DNA of 64,000 bases from Neoarius graeffei (taxonomy: Eukaryota; Chordata; Actinopteri; Siluriformes; Ariidae). The number at the start of each line of letters is the position of its first letter. Position 1 is the first letter of the stretch. Location: assembly GCF_027579695.1 (NCBI RefSeq), contig NC_083587.1, positions 40,429,732-40,493,731 on the forward strand, given 5' to 3'. The position numbers and the translations under genes were made by a program. The notes below the pieces were generated by a model. That model was not told the origin of the DNA. It was given only the letters and a program-made list of their open reading frames with translations, and did not search any database. This document shows, piece by piece, positions 1 to 10,813 of the stretch.

Positions 1-887
1 ATGTCGACTCTAATAGCATCATTTAACCTGGATTGATCAACTTAAAAATGAACGCATTATAAAAAACACTGAATTATTACGCAGTCAGTCACGTCAAAGA
101 AGCAGCATCAGTGCCGAACTTACAACTAAACATTCGAGTCCATCAAGTTGATCATTAAACCTTACAAATTCCCTAGAATGGCAATGCTACGATTAATTAA
201 CCTTAAATGCCAAGGAGTTTAAATAACTACACAAAAGGTGTCACTTGAAGGAATCAAACCAGTGTATGACAAAGTAAGTTAGAGTTAACTAGCTAGGCTT
301 AAAAATACAATAACAAACTAGCTGAGCTTCAGCTAAATGTAATATACTCCTCAAGACTGGACAGTCCTTCACATGCCATCTTTCCAAACCGTTTACACTC
401 GGCTGTAATTACATTACATTACATTAATTAATTAGAGAAATTACATTAGCAAACGGGTTTTCCTGCATCAGTGCATCAAATACAGCTAGCTAGCTAGCCA
501 GAGCTAAGAGAACATGGGCACCCGCAACGCTTTACCTGGTGGTTGAATACCAGATGCGACTTGTTTCCGTCCCTGTATCCTCAACCCTCCAAAACGCATC
601 AACGTTTCTCTCCTTTTTTTCGATAATTGTGGCGCTGAACATTGACAACTACGCTTCGCTCAGTAATAAAACTCAGGACGGCGCCATATTCGGCTCACAC
701 AAAGTGCAAATCTGCGCATGTGCCGACCTCCATCTTGTCACGAGGCTGTCAGCTGGTTGGCCAGACCGGAAGTTAAAAAAAACTCCTCTTTCCCACTTGT
801 CTGAAATCATGATGTGTTCAGCTGATGCCGCGTTTCTCGAATAACGAAGGCAGTTCCTACAGAAGGCCATTGGGGCCAAAACCAAAT
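1..887. other. Unassigned 5' flank, no gene recognised
   Basis: No exon, transposase, LTR or SINE signature was recognised here. A short ACATT run lies near 410-425 and a GCTA run near 485-500. The short open frames have no recognisable motif. Confidence 0.5.
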
Positions 888-1035
888 AAAGTGTTATGTC
901 TCATCTCATTATCTCTAGCCGCTTTATCCTGTTCTACAGGGTCGCAGGCAAGCTGGAGCCTATCCCAGCTGACTACGGGTGAAAGGCGGGGTACACCCTG
1001 GACAAGTCGCCAGGTCATCACAGGGCTGACACATA

Positions 1036-1726
1036 GGTGGGGTTTACATTAGACCGTATCAGCGGATCATCAGATTAACGTTTTTAAAACGATTAGTGTG
1101 CACACAGCAACGCCAATACACGGATACGCTCGGCTCCGCAGGCATCCTGCGCTCCAAATCACTCCGCCCTGAACAGCGAGTGCCCTCTGGAGGGTGCGCA
1201 CTCTGGCCCTGCGCAGCTCACAGAGCGCACGAGTATAGCGCACGAGCAGTGATTTGGGACTGAGCCGCTGTGTGTGTGATCTCAGTGCATGTCGGGCATG
1301 CGCGTCACTTACCACTTGCAAGTGGAAGGATGGCAAGCCTAAAGACAATCATAACTACACAATGGGCAGTATTTGCATCAGTATTTGCAGTATTTTCATA
1401 CTTTTATACTCTTTAATGAAAGGTGATACAAGGCGGAAGTCCGCGCCGTTTTTCAGCAGTCGCGTCACATGACCAACGCCAGCGAATCAGGAAGGTGGAT
1501 GTCACAGTGACGTTGTCCAATGACGACGCCAGCTAGAGCTCAGCACAGCGTATCCGCGTATCCGCGTATTCTCAATGTTTACACAGCACCGGACCAGACA
1601 AGATCTGGATTGAATACGTGGACCCTGACGGATTCCCGTTTCCCGGCGTTTCCAGGCGTTTTGATGTAAACGGACAGTGCATCCGCGAAGAAAACGAGAC
1701 AGATACGGTCTAATGTAAACTTGGCC
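1036..1726. mobile_element. Non-autonomous DNA transposon inside the SINE
   Basis: The ends are inverted repeats sharing gtttacattagaccgtat (left end ggtgggg..., right end ...cttggcc). The flanks are a 3-bp repeat, ata, at 1033-1035 and 1727-1729; AT or TA would fit equally well. No transposase is visible. The superfamily is not assigned, though the short duplication suits PIF/Harbinger or ISL2EU-like elements. It sits at the same SINE position as the unrelated element at 41236-42493. Confidence 0.75.
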
Positions 1727-1899
1727 ATAGACACAGACAACCATTCACACTCACATTCACACCTACGGTCAATTTAGAGTCACCAGTTAACCTAACTAGT
1801 CTGGTTAACACCAGACCATATCACAAGTGAAATATGGTCTGGAATCCGCCTATTGAATTTCTCATAGGGGAGGTGTGGTTTACGATTGTCAACGGCCGT

Positions 1900-2350
1900 T
1901 TATTGGACGTTGCGAATGTCTATCATTTGGCGTATACGTAGCCCATGGCCAATCATGGCAGTTGTACCCAGTGACGTAGTTAGAGCGACGAAGAAGACAA
2001 AGAGGCAACTCTTGATAGCATTTTCCTGCTCTGGACCACGCTGTGCCGCAGAAATCCCGAGATTGCCTGCCTCCTTTACCTGGTCTTCCACCAAGGCAGT
2101 CAGTGGTGAGACTACCGCAACGACCGGGGTTTGGCTAAACCCCATCTGCTTAGCCACTAAGGGGGCTAGTTGGTAAATGAGACTTTTACCAAACCCTGTC
2201 GGGAGCAAGGCAAAGGCATCTGTCTTCGTGTCAACGAAAGACTGTAACGCCAAACGCTGTTCTTTTTTTTAAAACAAACTTTCGCTCTAAACTATTCAGA
2301 ACAGTGTCTAAAGCTTGATCGAAAGTTTGGTTCGTATTGCTCGCCGCCAT
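1900..2350 (-). pseudogene. RecQ-like helicase N-terminal fragment
   Basis: Reading on the minus strand from an ATG at 2350, the frame starts MAASNTNQTF. It shifts at an A-run near 2265-2272 and then stays open to about 1900. The open part has the Walker A motif PTGFGKS followed by LIYQLAP, and then VVSPLTALVEDQV, which fits helicase motif Ia. This is the N-terminal part of RecA-like domain 1 of a SF2 RecQ-type helicase. Motif II (DEAH) and everything beyond are missing, so it cannot be an active helicase. The last ~45 residues have no family character and are probably intron or transposon end. It is likely a captured or transposon-encoded exon, since the same exon sits in the sister element near 11.0-11.15 kb. 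Confidence 0.75.
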
Positions 2351-2477
2351 GTTAAATGTGATCCATAAACAGTCCCAAATAAACTACAAGCTTCCGTTTG
2401 TCGAGTAGTATGCATCACCGTCTTTCCACCCCTCCCCACTCTCTGATTGGCTCCCTAACTCAGGCGAGCCTTTAGAC

Positions 2478-2675
2478 CAGGGGTCTTCAATCCTATCCAC
2501 AAAGGGCCAGTGTGGCTGCAGGCTTTCATTCCAACCAAGCAGGAGCTACACCTGATTTCACTTGTTTAATCATTTCACCCTCGTCTCCAGTCAACAATCA
2601 AGTGAGCCTCCAGTTTGGCTGTAATGAAAGCCTGCAGCTACACCGGCCCTTTGCGGATAGGATTGAAGACCCCTG
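2478..2675. mobile_element. hAT MITE with perfect 16-bp TIRs
   Basis: The ends are caggggtcttcaatcc and its exact reverse complement. An 8-bp duplication, ctttagac, lies at 2470-2477 and 2676-2683. Both features are diagnostic of hAT. There is no coding capacity. It is inserted inside the RecQ MITE. Confidence 0.93.
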
Positions 2676-3214
2676 CTTTAGACCATAGTTTCCATGCTGT
2701 CTTTTCAGATCGGAACGATTGTGCAAAGCAGCATGGGATTTCCCAGGCTATAACCTAACCTGCATGTCTTTGGACTGTGGGGGAAACCGGAGCACCCGGA
2801 GGAAACCCACGCGGACACGGGGAGAACATGCAAACTCCACACAGAAAGGCCCTCGCCGGCCATGGGGCTCAAACCCGGACCTTCTTGCTGTGAGGCGACA
2901 GCACTAACCACTACACCACCGTGCCGCCTGAAAGTGTTATGTTAAAGTGCATATTCTGGACCAATTTCAGTGTTTTGTTTTTTTTTAATATGAAAGATTG
3001 CCTTTTTACACACTCATCCAGAAGGGTAATTTTGCACAAGGCCATCTGTCTACAACAGAAAAAAATAAAATAACAAAACACGTCTGGAAAAATCCCAAGG
3101 GAGTCTGGAGCCAGATTCGTGATGTCACCTGCGGAAGTGCCAGCAGGCTGCGAGAGCTTTACACGGTTTCAGTGCACAGCCTGTGTAGACCAAGCACTCC
3201 CATTTCTCTCTCAT

Positions 3215-3738
3215 GCCCCTTTTCCACCGAACCAGGGCTGGTTCGGGGCCAGTGCTTAGTTTGGAACCGGGTTTTCTGTTTCCACTGACAAAGAACTGGC
3301 TCTGGGGCCAGAAAAAACGGTTCCAGGCTAGCACCAACTCTTTGCTGGGCCAGAGGAAAGAACTGCTTACGTCAGCGGGGGGGGGGGGGGGGGGGGGGGG
3401 GGGGAGTTGTTAAGCCCAACAACAATCGCAAGACCGCAAAAGGTTGCCATTTTTAAGCAACGAGAAGCAGCAGCTGTACAAACGCAAAGTCATCCATTAT
3501 TGTTGTTGTTGTTGCTTCTTCTTCTCCGTGTTATTGCTTCGATATTTGCGCCAAGGTTTATGCAAATGCAGCGACGTAACTGATGTATACGGCGACGTAA
3601 TGACGTGGCTCCCCTTAGCACCACAAGTTTATGGAAAAGCAAACTAGTTCTCAGCTAGCTCGCAAGTTGAACGAGTTGTGAACCAGCACCAGCACTGGCC
3701 CCGAACCAGCCCTGGAACTGATTTGGTGGAAAAGGGGT
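3215..3738. mobile_element. MITE with cccctttccacc-type ends
   Basis: The left end gccccttttccacc mirrors the right end ggtggaaaagggg. AT flanks are at 3213-3214 and 3739-3740. Its TIR resembles that of the element at 41236-42493 (ggcccttttccacta), so the two may be related. It contains a run of 28 G at 3377-3404. No coding sequence. Confidence 0.75.
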
Positions 3739-3740
3739 AT

Positions 3741-3827
3741 CATTGTCCAGTCTTTTGGGAAACGATAAGTACTAATCCCATCAAGATTGGTGTTGCTACA
3801 CCCTACTACAATACATCTGTTAACCAT
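3741..3827 (-). pseudogene. THAP zinc-finger exon fragment
   Basis: From the ATG at 3827 the frame reads MVNRCIVVGCSN...YRFPKDW. The first two Cys of a C2CH THAP finger (C-x4-C spacing) and the following F-P motif are present. The frame is cut at 3740 by the MITE. No recognisable continuation was found on the other side of the MITE. Confidence 0.7.
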
Positions 3828-4197
3828 TTTAATAATTATGCGATAACGTTGAAGAAATTTGCAGAAAACCACCAGGTCATTTTCTCATAAACAAACCAGC
3901 GCTGACGTAGGATTCAGAGGGAGGCGTCCCGCACGCAACATCACGAAAATCAATGTTTCCTGGGAAATCCAAATGCCAAGTTTTTTCAGAGGCGGACCAA
4001 TTCGCCTCAAATGGCTTGATTTCAACTGAATTTTTCTGGTATTGCGAAAGATAAATAAATTGCAGAGAATGCAAAATGTGACAGATATTTGACCAAAGTT
4101 TAATATAAAATAGGAGAACACTGATCTTGCTCCTGAATTTACCCGTGATATGCACTTTAACATGTACTATGTAATTTAGATAAATAGATAGATAGAT

Positions 4198-4555
4198 CGG
4201 CACGGTGGTGTAGTGGTTAGCGCTGTCGTCTCACAGCAAGAAGGTCTGGGTTCGAGCCCAGTGGCCGGCGAGGGCCTTTCTGTGCGGAGTTTGCATGTTC
4301 TCCGCGTGGGTTTCCTCCGGGTGCTCCGGTTTCCCCCAAAGACATGCAGGTTAGGTTAACTGGTGACTCTAAATTGACCGTAGGTGTGAATGTGAGTGTG
4401 AATGGTTGTCTGTGTCTATGTGTCAGCCCTGTGATGACCTGGCGACTTGTCCAGGGTGTACCCCGCCTTTCGCCTGTAGTCAGCTGGGATAGGCTCCAGC
4501 TTGCCTGCGACCCTGTAGAACAGGATAAAGCGGCTACAGATAATGAGATGAGGTG
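4198..4555 (+). repeat. V-SINE, near full length
   Basis: The order is a tRNA-like head with A-box-like tagtggttagc and B-box-like ggttcgagcc, the conserved central V domain (ttgcatgttctcc... and ctccggtttccccc), then a 3' tail ending in a GATGA-type repeat. It lies against a GATA run, so no clean duplication can be read. Confidence 0.9.
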
Positions 4556-5620
4556 AGATAATAATAATAAGCAATTCATTTGATTAATTGCAAATCTTGC
4601 ATATGATGATTAACTCATTCTACCAATTTGCAAATGTGTTTTACAAGTGAATAACACATTGACTGGCAGGAGGCAGTATGTTCCTTTCCCTCGTTAATGG
4701 AAGTAAAACATACGGAGCCTTAAACACTGCGTTCCATGAGGCTGGCAGGGGGAGTAGGCTATCTTCTGTGTGATCTTTAACTAGTTTTAGAATGCTACTT
4801 TAAGCTGATATGTGATTGATCTAACGGTAAAACAGGACAAGGTCTCTAGAACCAATCAGTTCAGCGTATGTATGTACTTGGTATGTGACGTTTTCAGAAG
4901 AGAGGCAGGAGTAACCAAAAATTTCTGATCAAGAAGGCGTAGGCTATTATGCTTATTACATGAAAATGTTTAAAAGGTGTCTGGGCCACGAACAATGTCC
5001 CCATCACCATCGGGTTGTTGTTTACATGTGTCATGTTACACGAACTTGGTCAGGGCTCTCTGCAGGTCTTAACTGAAGCACTTCAAATTAAGGGTTACTG
5101 GGCTGCTAAAGTTTGCAGGCACTTCACAAGCAACATTAGCACAATTTGATATGATTTAATAATGTCTTTGTGACCTTAATGAACACCAGTTGTTGTCAGT
5201 ATCAAGTCAGATTGTTATTTACATGCCACACAAACTTAGAAAACAGTCATATTCGTATGTTGTCGTTTTTACACACTGAATACGAACTGTTGTTAACTGA
5301 TTCATTTTACAAGCTAATCTAACATTACATTCCTTAAGGACAGTTTGCTAGCTTGCTAGCTAGCAGCCGGTCACTGCACTGCAACCGCACTTGCTAATTG
5401 ACATGGTAGCCAAACTTGCTTGCTGTTTTCGCGATCACGCTCTCAGAACGAATATTCATGAGCAAATTTTGCGTGGTGTTTCGCCCAGTGGAAACCTACA
5501 GTAACAATTTGTGTACTGCGCACGGAGCGTGATTTTTTTTCTTCAATCAGAAATATTGGTAGGGACATATCAGCTGTCATTTGATATTGGTAGGGACCCG
5601 TCCATACCCAATTCTACACC
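4556..5620. other. Unassigned stretch, no gene
   Basis: No exon or complete transposon was recognised. The last ~60 bases (attggtagggac repeated twice, then cgtccatacccaa) look like the edge of an old transposon, but no partner end was found. Confidence 0.4.
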
Positions 5621-5621
5621 T

Positions 5622-5810
5622 ATAGATAGATAGATAGATAGATAGATAGATTTACTTTATTGATCCCAAGATGGGAAATTGTTATGTTACAGCAGCAAAT
5701 TATCAGACATGCAAAAAGAAAAAAGACACACTGTACAACATAAAATAGAATTTAAAAAAAATCCCAAGAACAAGCCGACTATACAATATACAGATAAAAT
5801 GTAATGATAA

Positions 5811-5811
<1 letters not shown>
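5622..5811 (-). repeat. LINE 3' end with GATA tail
   Basis: A (GATA)n run at about 5624-5651 is followed by tttactttattgatccc and gggaaattg. That matches the 3' UTR and simple-repeat tail of Rex1/CR1-like fish LINEs in minus orientation. Only the 3' end survives. Confidence 0.6.

Positions 5812-5880
<69 letters not shown>
5812..5880. repeat. (TA)n microsatellite
   Basis: About 34 uninterrupted TA units. A long open frame crosses it only because TA repeats contain no stop in that phase. Confidence 0.95.
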
Positions 5881-5885
<5 letters not shown>

Positions 5886-6007
5886 GTATGTATGTGTTTT
5901 GTACAGGTGAATGTGCATTAATAGGACTAAAAACAAGAATTGTAATAAATTAAAATAAGAAAACCTGTAGAAAAGTGGCAGTACTGAACACATTAACATG
6001 TCATTAA

Positions 6008-6275
6008 CCCTACCCCAGCTGACTATGGGCAAGAGGCGAGGTACACTCTGGACAAGTCTCCAGGTCATCGCAGGGCTGACACATAGACACAAACAACAAT
6101 TCACACTCACATTCACACCTATGGTCAGTTTAGAGCCACCAATTAATCTAACCTGCATGTCATTGGACTGTGAGGGAAACCCATGCAAGCTCCACACAGA
6201 AAGGCCACTGGGCTCAAACCCAGAACCTTCTTGCTGTGAGGTGACAGTGCTAACCTCTACACCACTGTGCTGCCC
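6008..6275 (-). repeat. Old V-SINE copy
   Basis: Diverged V-SINE in minus orientation with an internal deletion in the central domain. The tRNA-like head is recognisable at about 6220-6275. Confidence 0.85.
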
Positions 6276-6349
6276 ACGACCTAACCACAAGTAGCCTAAT
6301 TATGGTAATTTATGGTTAAGTATATGGCATATCTGTATCATTTGTGAAT

Positions 6350-6352
<3 letters not shown>

Positions 6353-6406
<54 letters not shown>
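6353..6406. repeat. (CA)n microsatellite
   Basis: About 27 CA units. Confidence 0.95.
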
Positions 6407-6407
<1 letters not shown>

Positions 6408-6449
6408 TTTATGAATTCCTGCTTGTTATTTCTTGGACTTTTTTTTTTT

Positions 6450-6863
6450 AAGAAGACAAGAAGCCTTTAGTTATCACACATACACTCACAGACTTAAGCG
6501 CACAGTGAAATTCCTCCTCTGCATGTAACCCATCTGAAGCAGTGAACACACACATGCACACACAAGTGAGCAATGAGTGCGCACGCACACACACACCCAG
6601 AGCACTGAGCAGGTATGCTACAGTGTCCGGGGAACAGTTGGGGGTTAGGTGCCTTGCTCAAGGGCACTTCAGCTGCCCCATGTTAATCTAACTGCATGTC
6701 TCTGAACTGTGAGGGAAACCAGAACACCCAAAGGAAACACATGCAGACATGGGGAGAACATGCAAACTCCACACAGAAAGGCCCCCGTCAGCCATTGGGC
6801 TTGAACCCAGAATCTTCTTGCTGTGAGGTGACAGTGCTAACCACTACGCCACTGTGCCACCAT
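6450..6863 (-). repeat. V-SINE, second subfamily
   Basis: It has the same tRNA head and V domain but a different 3' tail (aagaagacaag..., cctctgcatgtaacccatctgaag, a CA-rich stretch, then ggggttaggtgccttgctc). The same tail recurs at 15884-16256 and 17107-19316, which defines a second subfamily in the window. Confidence 0.85.
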
Positions 6864-6910
6864 ACTGGACTCCCTCCACCATCATGATCTGATGCCACTT
6901 GGTGCCAGTA

Positions 6911-8218
6911 CAGGGCTCGAAATTCGCGGTGGTCCGGTCGCCCGAGGCGACTTAATTTGTCATTTGGCGGGTAATTCCAGTCACTAGCCAACCCGGCTGG
7001 CTAGTTGAAAATAAAAAATATATATGAAGCGAAGATTCAGACACACCGTCAACTAAAGCCGCCACATATTAAGCGTGTGCCGTGTCTGTGTTAATCGATG
7101 TGTTTATCGGCAGGATTGAAAATACCGAAGAATTCCGAATCATATCGTGTATGAGTCAGGCTGTCGGTTTTATCACTACTGCGCATGCATATAACGCATC
7201 TTGTTGAATAACGCGGTAATCACGTGTAGTATTGGACCAGGTGGGTGGAGCACAGAAGCACGTCAGGCCAGAACTGAGTTCTCAATGAACTATTTATTGC
7301 TAGCTTTTCAGCCTTTTATCACTTCCCAGCCGTGCGCGCACACGCACACACACACACACACGTGTTCTGGTTGGGGAGAGCTCCCTTTCTCTGCTCTCCT
7401 CTCCTTTTAAAGGGCGCAGTCACTGGGGAAGACACACAAACACAGGTTAATCCCCATCAGGTGCAATGATTCCACCACTTACCTTCCCTGACTCCGCCCT
7501 CCATTCACAGACCAACGCTTGGCCACGCCCCCGCTGCCACATCACGTTATCAAATTCAATAGATGTGGCCACGTTATCACCCATTTAAACAGGTGTGTTT
7601 TTTGTTGTTGTTTGCATCTACATCTGCCAAAGCTACATTGCGATGTAGAATTTTCTGAAAGGTGTACAGAAACCGCCAGAGACGGGGACAAAGCGACCTT
7701 AGTCTGAAGAGGAGAAATGACAAAGGACTTATAAGCAAACGTGGGAGCAGGGTAGGCCTTGGCTATGATACGATTTTTATGGAATAATTAATTTTTTTCA
7801 AGTTGATTCCTAGTCAATATGAAGCTCCTAATGCTTTCTCTCTCATAAATGGTTAAATACAGAAAGCATGTTGGACATATTTTGGGTGCTATAGTCATGA
7901 TAGTAAGTATATTTGTTTTCAATACTCATACACCAAGTTGCCAAGTTTTCCAATACATTATTATTTGTTGATATTATATTATGGTGTTCTGTGTTGTTCT
8001 CATTTATGTATTTAACAACAGTATCAAAATACTCGGGTCTTGAAATAAATGCACATTAGTCATGAACAATTGTAATTACTCTCTTTTGCGTTATTTTTGA
8101 CAGAAGTAAAATTCATACATGAACAAATTTTGGCTAGTTGATTTTCTGTTTGGCTAGTTACTTTGGAAGGTAACTAGTTCGGCTGGCTGGTGAAAAAATA
8201 TATGAATTTCGAGCCCTG
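6911..8218. mobile_element. hAT-like element, non-autonomous
   Basis: The ends cagggctcgaaatt and aatttcgagccctg are inverted. Only a 5-bp direct repeat (cagta, 6906-6910 and 8219-8223) is seen, shorter than the 8 bp usual for hAT. The TIR motif is hAT-like but the superfamily is not certain. No transposase frame is visible. A solo LTR sits inside it. Confidence 0.65.
7225..7541 (-). mobile_element. Solo LTR
   Basis: The repeat runs from tgtagtattgg to ctgccaca (TG...CA) with a 5-bp duplication, tcacg, at 7220-7224 and 7542-7546. On the minus strand it carries a TATA-like tttaaaagg and an AATAAA polyadenylation signal in the right order for an LTR. An AC microsatellite lies at about 7337-7362. 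There is no internal retroelement sequence, so the two LTRs have recombined. Confidence 0.8.
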
Positions 8219-8460
8219 CAGTATGTAATCAAATGCTCTATCTCCTTGCTCAAATAGTGTGAGGATTTTCCAGACAACTTCAGTAAAACACAAAATATTA
8301 TTTACTAATGTGTTGGAGGTCAGGCCTCCAGGTTAAAGGTTCTGACTGAGTGGCAAGGTATGGAGTTGTGTCTCCAGTCAGAGAACCACAGGACATAATT
8401 TCACACTGTCTCCTTTTAGTCTTCATAGGAGTTTCTTACATTGAGTCGATACACTCAATA

Positions 8461-8960
8461 GTCAAGTCAAGTTTATTTGTATAGCACTTTTAATAACAGA
8501 CATTGTTGCAAAGCAGCTTTACAGAAAATTAAAGATGTTACACATGAGCTAATTTTATCCCTAATTTATCCCCAATGAGCAAGCCTGTAGCAACATTGGC
8601 AAAGAAAACTCCCTCAGATGACATGAGGAAGAAACCTTGAGAAGAACCAGACTCAAGAGGGAACCCATCCTCATTTGGGTGATAACAGATAGCGTGATTA
8701 TAAATAACTCACTTCTATAACTGTGGCCTATATAGTCACAAAGTATAACTGTGAAACCAGGAAAATCATTATAGTTTTAACATGAAGTCTGTTTTTTTGA
8801 AGTTATAAACTGCTCATTGATGAGTCAGGACGACACAGTGTTGATCTGAACAAAGTATAGTAGTCATCACCTCAGTGTACAAAATGTCATTTTCACTTGA
8901 CAACTATCAAAATAGTAACAGAGTCATGGCTAACTCAATATAATTTCCACATAGCAACAC
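8461..8960. repeat. Common teleost interspersed repeat
   Basis: The segment from tcaagtttatttgtatagcac through gcaaagcagctttacag and aaaccttgagaagaaccag matches a widespread fish repeat as remembered. Its class (LINE tail or other) is not settled here. No coding sequence. Confidence 0.5.
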
Positions 8961-9289
8961 CAGTCATGTACAATAAATAAATACAAACAATTTAAAAAAA
9001 ACCAACCCCGCAACATCCTGTAATACCCCTCCTGTAACAGCCCATCTAAAAGCTACAGGGCACATTTTACAGCAAGTATCATGAATCTGTCTGAAAATTA
9101 TGACTAAAATCACTGACTATAATTAGACTAAAATTAAAACTGAATTCCACTGACTAAATTTTGACTAAAACGCAATAACAAAAGTCTAAAATGTAACTAA
9201 AACCTTACAATTTTATGTAAGTGACTAAGACTAAAATCAATTTAAAATTCTTGTCAAACTTAACACTGATAAAAACCCAGGTACTGAGG
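8961..9289. other. AT-rich stretch, nothing recognised
   Basis: Rich in gactaaaa/aactaaaa motifs; no gene or element boundary seen. Confidence 0.4.
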
Positions 9290-9560
9290 TTCAATCAGCA
9301 CCAGGCAACATTTGTGAGGGTTCACCACCAGTCCCACCTTTCAGAGTTCTCCCAGTATGTCTTTTAGGTGGTGTAGATGGTCTGTCAGGCTTGTGGACTG
9401 TGACAATGGGGCTGGTGGACTCCTAAACAATGCTGTTCTGGAGCATTTTGGTCACCTCTTCTTCAATGGCCTGGCGGCAGGCCACTGGGACTTGTTGGAG
9501 CATTGTCTGATGATGATCCTTGGAGGTTTTGATGTCATACTGTATTAGGTGGCTCTGGCC
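9290..9560 (-). pseudogene. Gypsy reverse transcriptase fragments
   Basis: The minus-strand frame contains YDIKT then VPVACRQAIEEEVTKMLQ, the entry of a Gypsy RT domain (RQAIEEEV-K-ML-GVI is typical). It then jumps to HLHHLKDILGEL and, in another frame, VNPHKC, which belong downstream of the YxDD box. The catalytic palm is therefore deleted. It lies downstream of the integrase C-terminus, about 70 residues away. Confidence 0.65.
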
Positions 9561-9699
9561 CGATTCTGCCAGTAACACATCCCCAAAACAGCTTCCTGAA
9601 CTCTTATTGTTGTGGGGTGAGGTCTTCTCATTGAACCAATATATGACTTGGTGGTTCTGGGGTAGGGGGAGGCAAAGGCTGAGAGGACTGGGACAGGTT

Positions 9700-10804
9700 C
9701 TATCCACTTTTTAAGCAGGTTAATATGATAAAGTTTGTGCTAACCTGGCTGGTGCAGGCAGTAGTTTGCCAGGCTCACACATTCCCAGTTAGCATTGGGT
9801 AGCAACAGGAGCACACGATCACCCAGCTGGAACTCCCAGGGCTGGGCCAGTCAGTTGTATACCCGGCTCTGTTGGGCTTGGGCCTCCTGCATATGTTGGC
9901 GGATGATCGGCGTGACTCTGTTGACCTACTCCTGGAGCTCCTGGATGAACTCAACTACTGAGTGGAAGAGCTACTCTTCCCATGCTTCCTTGGCCATGCT
10001 GGGCAGGCCCTGGGGTTACATTCCAAACAGGAGCTCAAATGGGGTAAAGCTTGTAGAGGCCTGCGACATCTCACAGACTGCACACAAGACATAGGGAAGC
10101 AGGAACTCCCAGTTCTTCCTGTCTTCCTTGACTACTCACCACAGCATCCGCTGCAGGGTTTGAATTAATCTCTCCATGAGTCCTTCTGTGTGGGGCTGGT
10201 ATATGGAGTTTCTGATCTGCTTGAATTGCAACAGTTGACACACATCTATCATTAATGCTGATATGAAGGACATACCTTGGTTAGCCAAGAGGTCCTTAGA
10301 CATACCCAAATGAGGAAAGAAGAGGACCAGTTCTCAGGCGATACTGTGTTGATGTAGTTTTGCAGAGGGGACAGCTTCAGGGTACCTGGTGGCATAGTCC
10401 ATAATGACGAGGATGTACCCATGGCCTCACAATGACTTAGGCCGAGGACCCACCAAGTCCCTGCCGATTCTTACGAATGGCACTCCAATAATGGGTAGGG
10501 GAATGAGTGGCACTAGGGAGGCCTTCCTGGAATGGTGCGCTAGCACTGAGGGCAGCACTGACAGAAATTGTAGACTTCAGTATCCATACCCAGCCAGTAG
10601 AACCAGTGATAGATCTTCTCAAGTGTGTTTTTTTTTTGTGCCCAAGTACCCTTCCAGGGGGTGTGAATGGGCTAGATGCATGATGTCAAATTTGGACCAA
10701 GAAACTACCAGGAGGTCACAGGGTTGGCCCTGGCATTTAGTGTGGTAATACAGGCATTTGCCCTTTATTAAGAAGCAGGCCATTGGGAAGGCTTGTCTGC
10801 GCAA
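9700..10804 (-). pseudogene. Gypsy integrase, broken
   Basis: The minus strand reads HLAHSHPLEGYLG-KK and then C-CCPQC, an HHCC integrase zinc finger. Degraded core pieces follow, then GDRVLLLLPN and YHINLLKKWIEPVP near 9700-9850, which is the GPY/F-type C-terminal region. A frameshift lies in the T-run at about 10627-10637, and several stops interrupt the core. Its N-terminal side was separated from the Gag fragment by the RecQ MITE. Confidence 0.65.
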
Positions 10805-10813
10805 CTGGTTTTC

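Larger units (their letters stand above)
1797..2750 (-). mobile_element. MITE carrying a RecQ-like helicase exon (copy 1)
   Basis: The element begins tagtctgg and ends cccaggcta, a short inverted repeat. It has an exact 9-bp duplication, taacctaac, at 1788-1796 and 2751-2759. The minus strand carries the first coding region of a RecQ-family helicase. A 198-bp hAT MITE (2478-2675) is nested upstream of that exon. A 9-bp duplication recalls Mutator-like elements, but no transposase is present, so the superfamily is left open. A sister copy lies at 10814-11407. Confidence 0.8.
900..2930 (-). repeat. V-SINE copy split by two transposons
   Basis: This is a tRNA-headed V-SINE in minus orientation. 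Its 3' tail is at 900-1035, its middle at 1727-1796, and its central domain and tRNA-like head at 2751-2930. A 12-bp target duplication (aaagtgttatgt) lies at 888-899 and 2931-2942. Two elements, 1036-1726 and 1797-2750, interrupt it. The right duplication overlaps the first bases of the THAP element at 2941, so the SINE landed on an existing transposon edge. Confidence 0.9.
2941..4161 (-). mobile_element. ISL2EU-like THAP element, non-autonomous
   Basis: The inverted ends share gttaaagtgcatat. The flanks are AT dinucleotides (2939-2940 and 4162-4163), the duplication expected for ISL2EU-type transposons, whose proteins carry THAP domains. The minus strand encodes a THAP start at 3741-3827. 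A MITE (3215-3738) interrupts that exon. The superfamily call rests on the THAP domain plus the AT duplication. Confidence 0.7.

Noticed and set aside
539..844. 101-residue frame near the window start as a gene
   Set aside because: No domain, splice context or Kozak-like support; probably chance.
4198..4290. tRNA gene
   Set aside because: A- and B-box-like motifs belong to the SINE head; the same sequence with a V-SINE body recurs many times in the window.
5703..6290. 195-residue open frame on the minus strand
   Set aside because: It spans a V-SINE, a (TA)n repeat and a LINE tail; the Ile/Tyr run is translated microsatellite.
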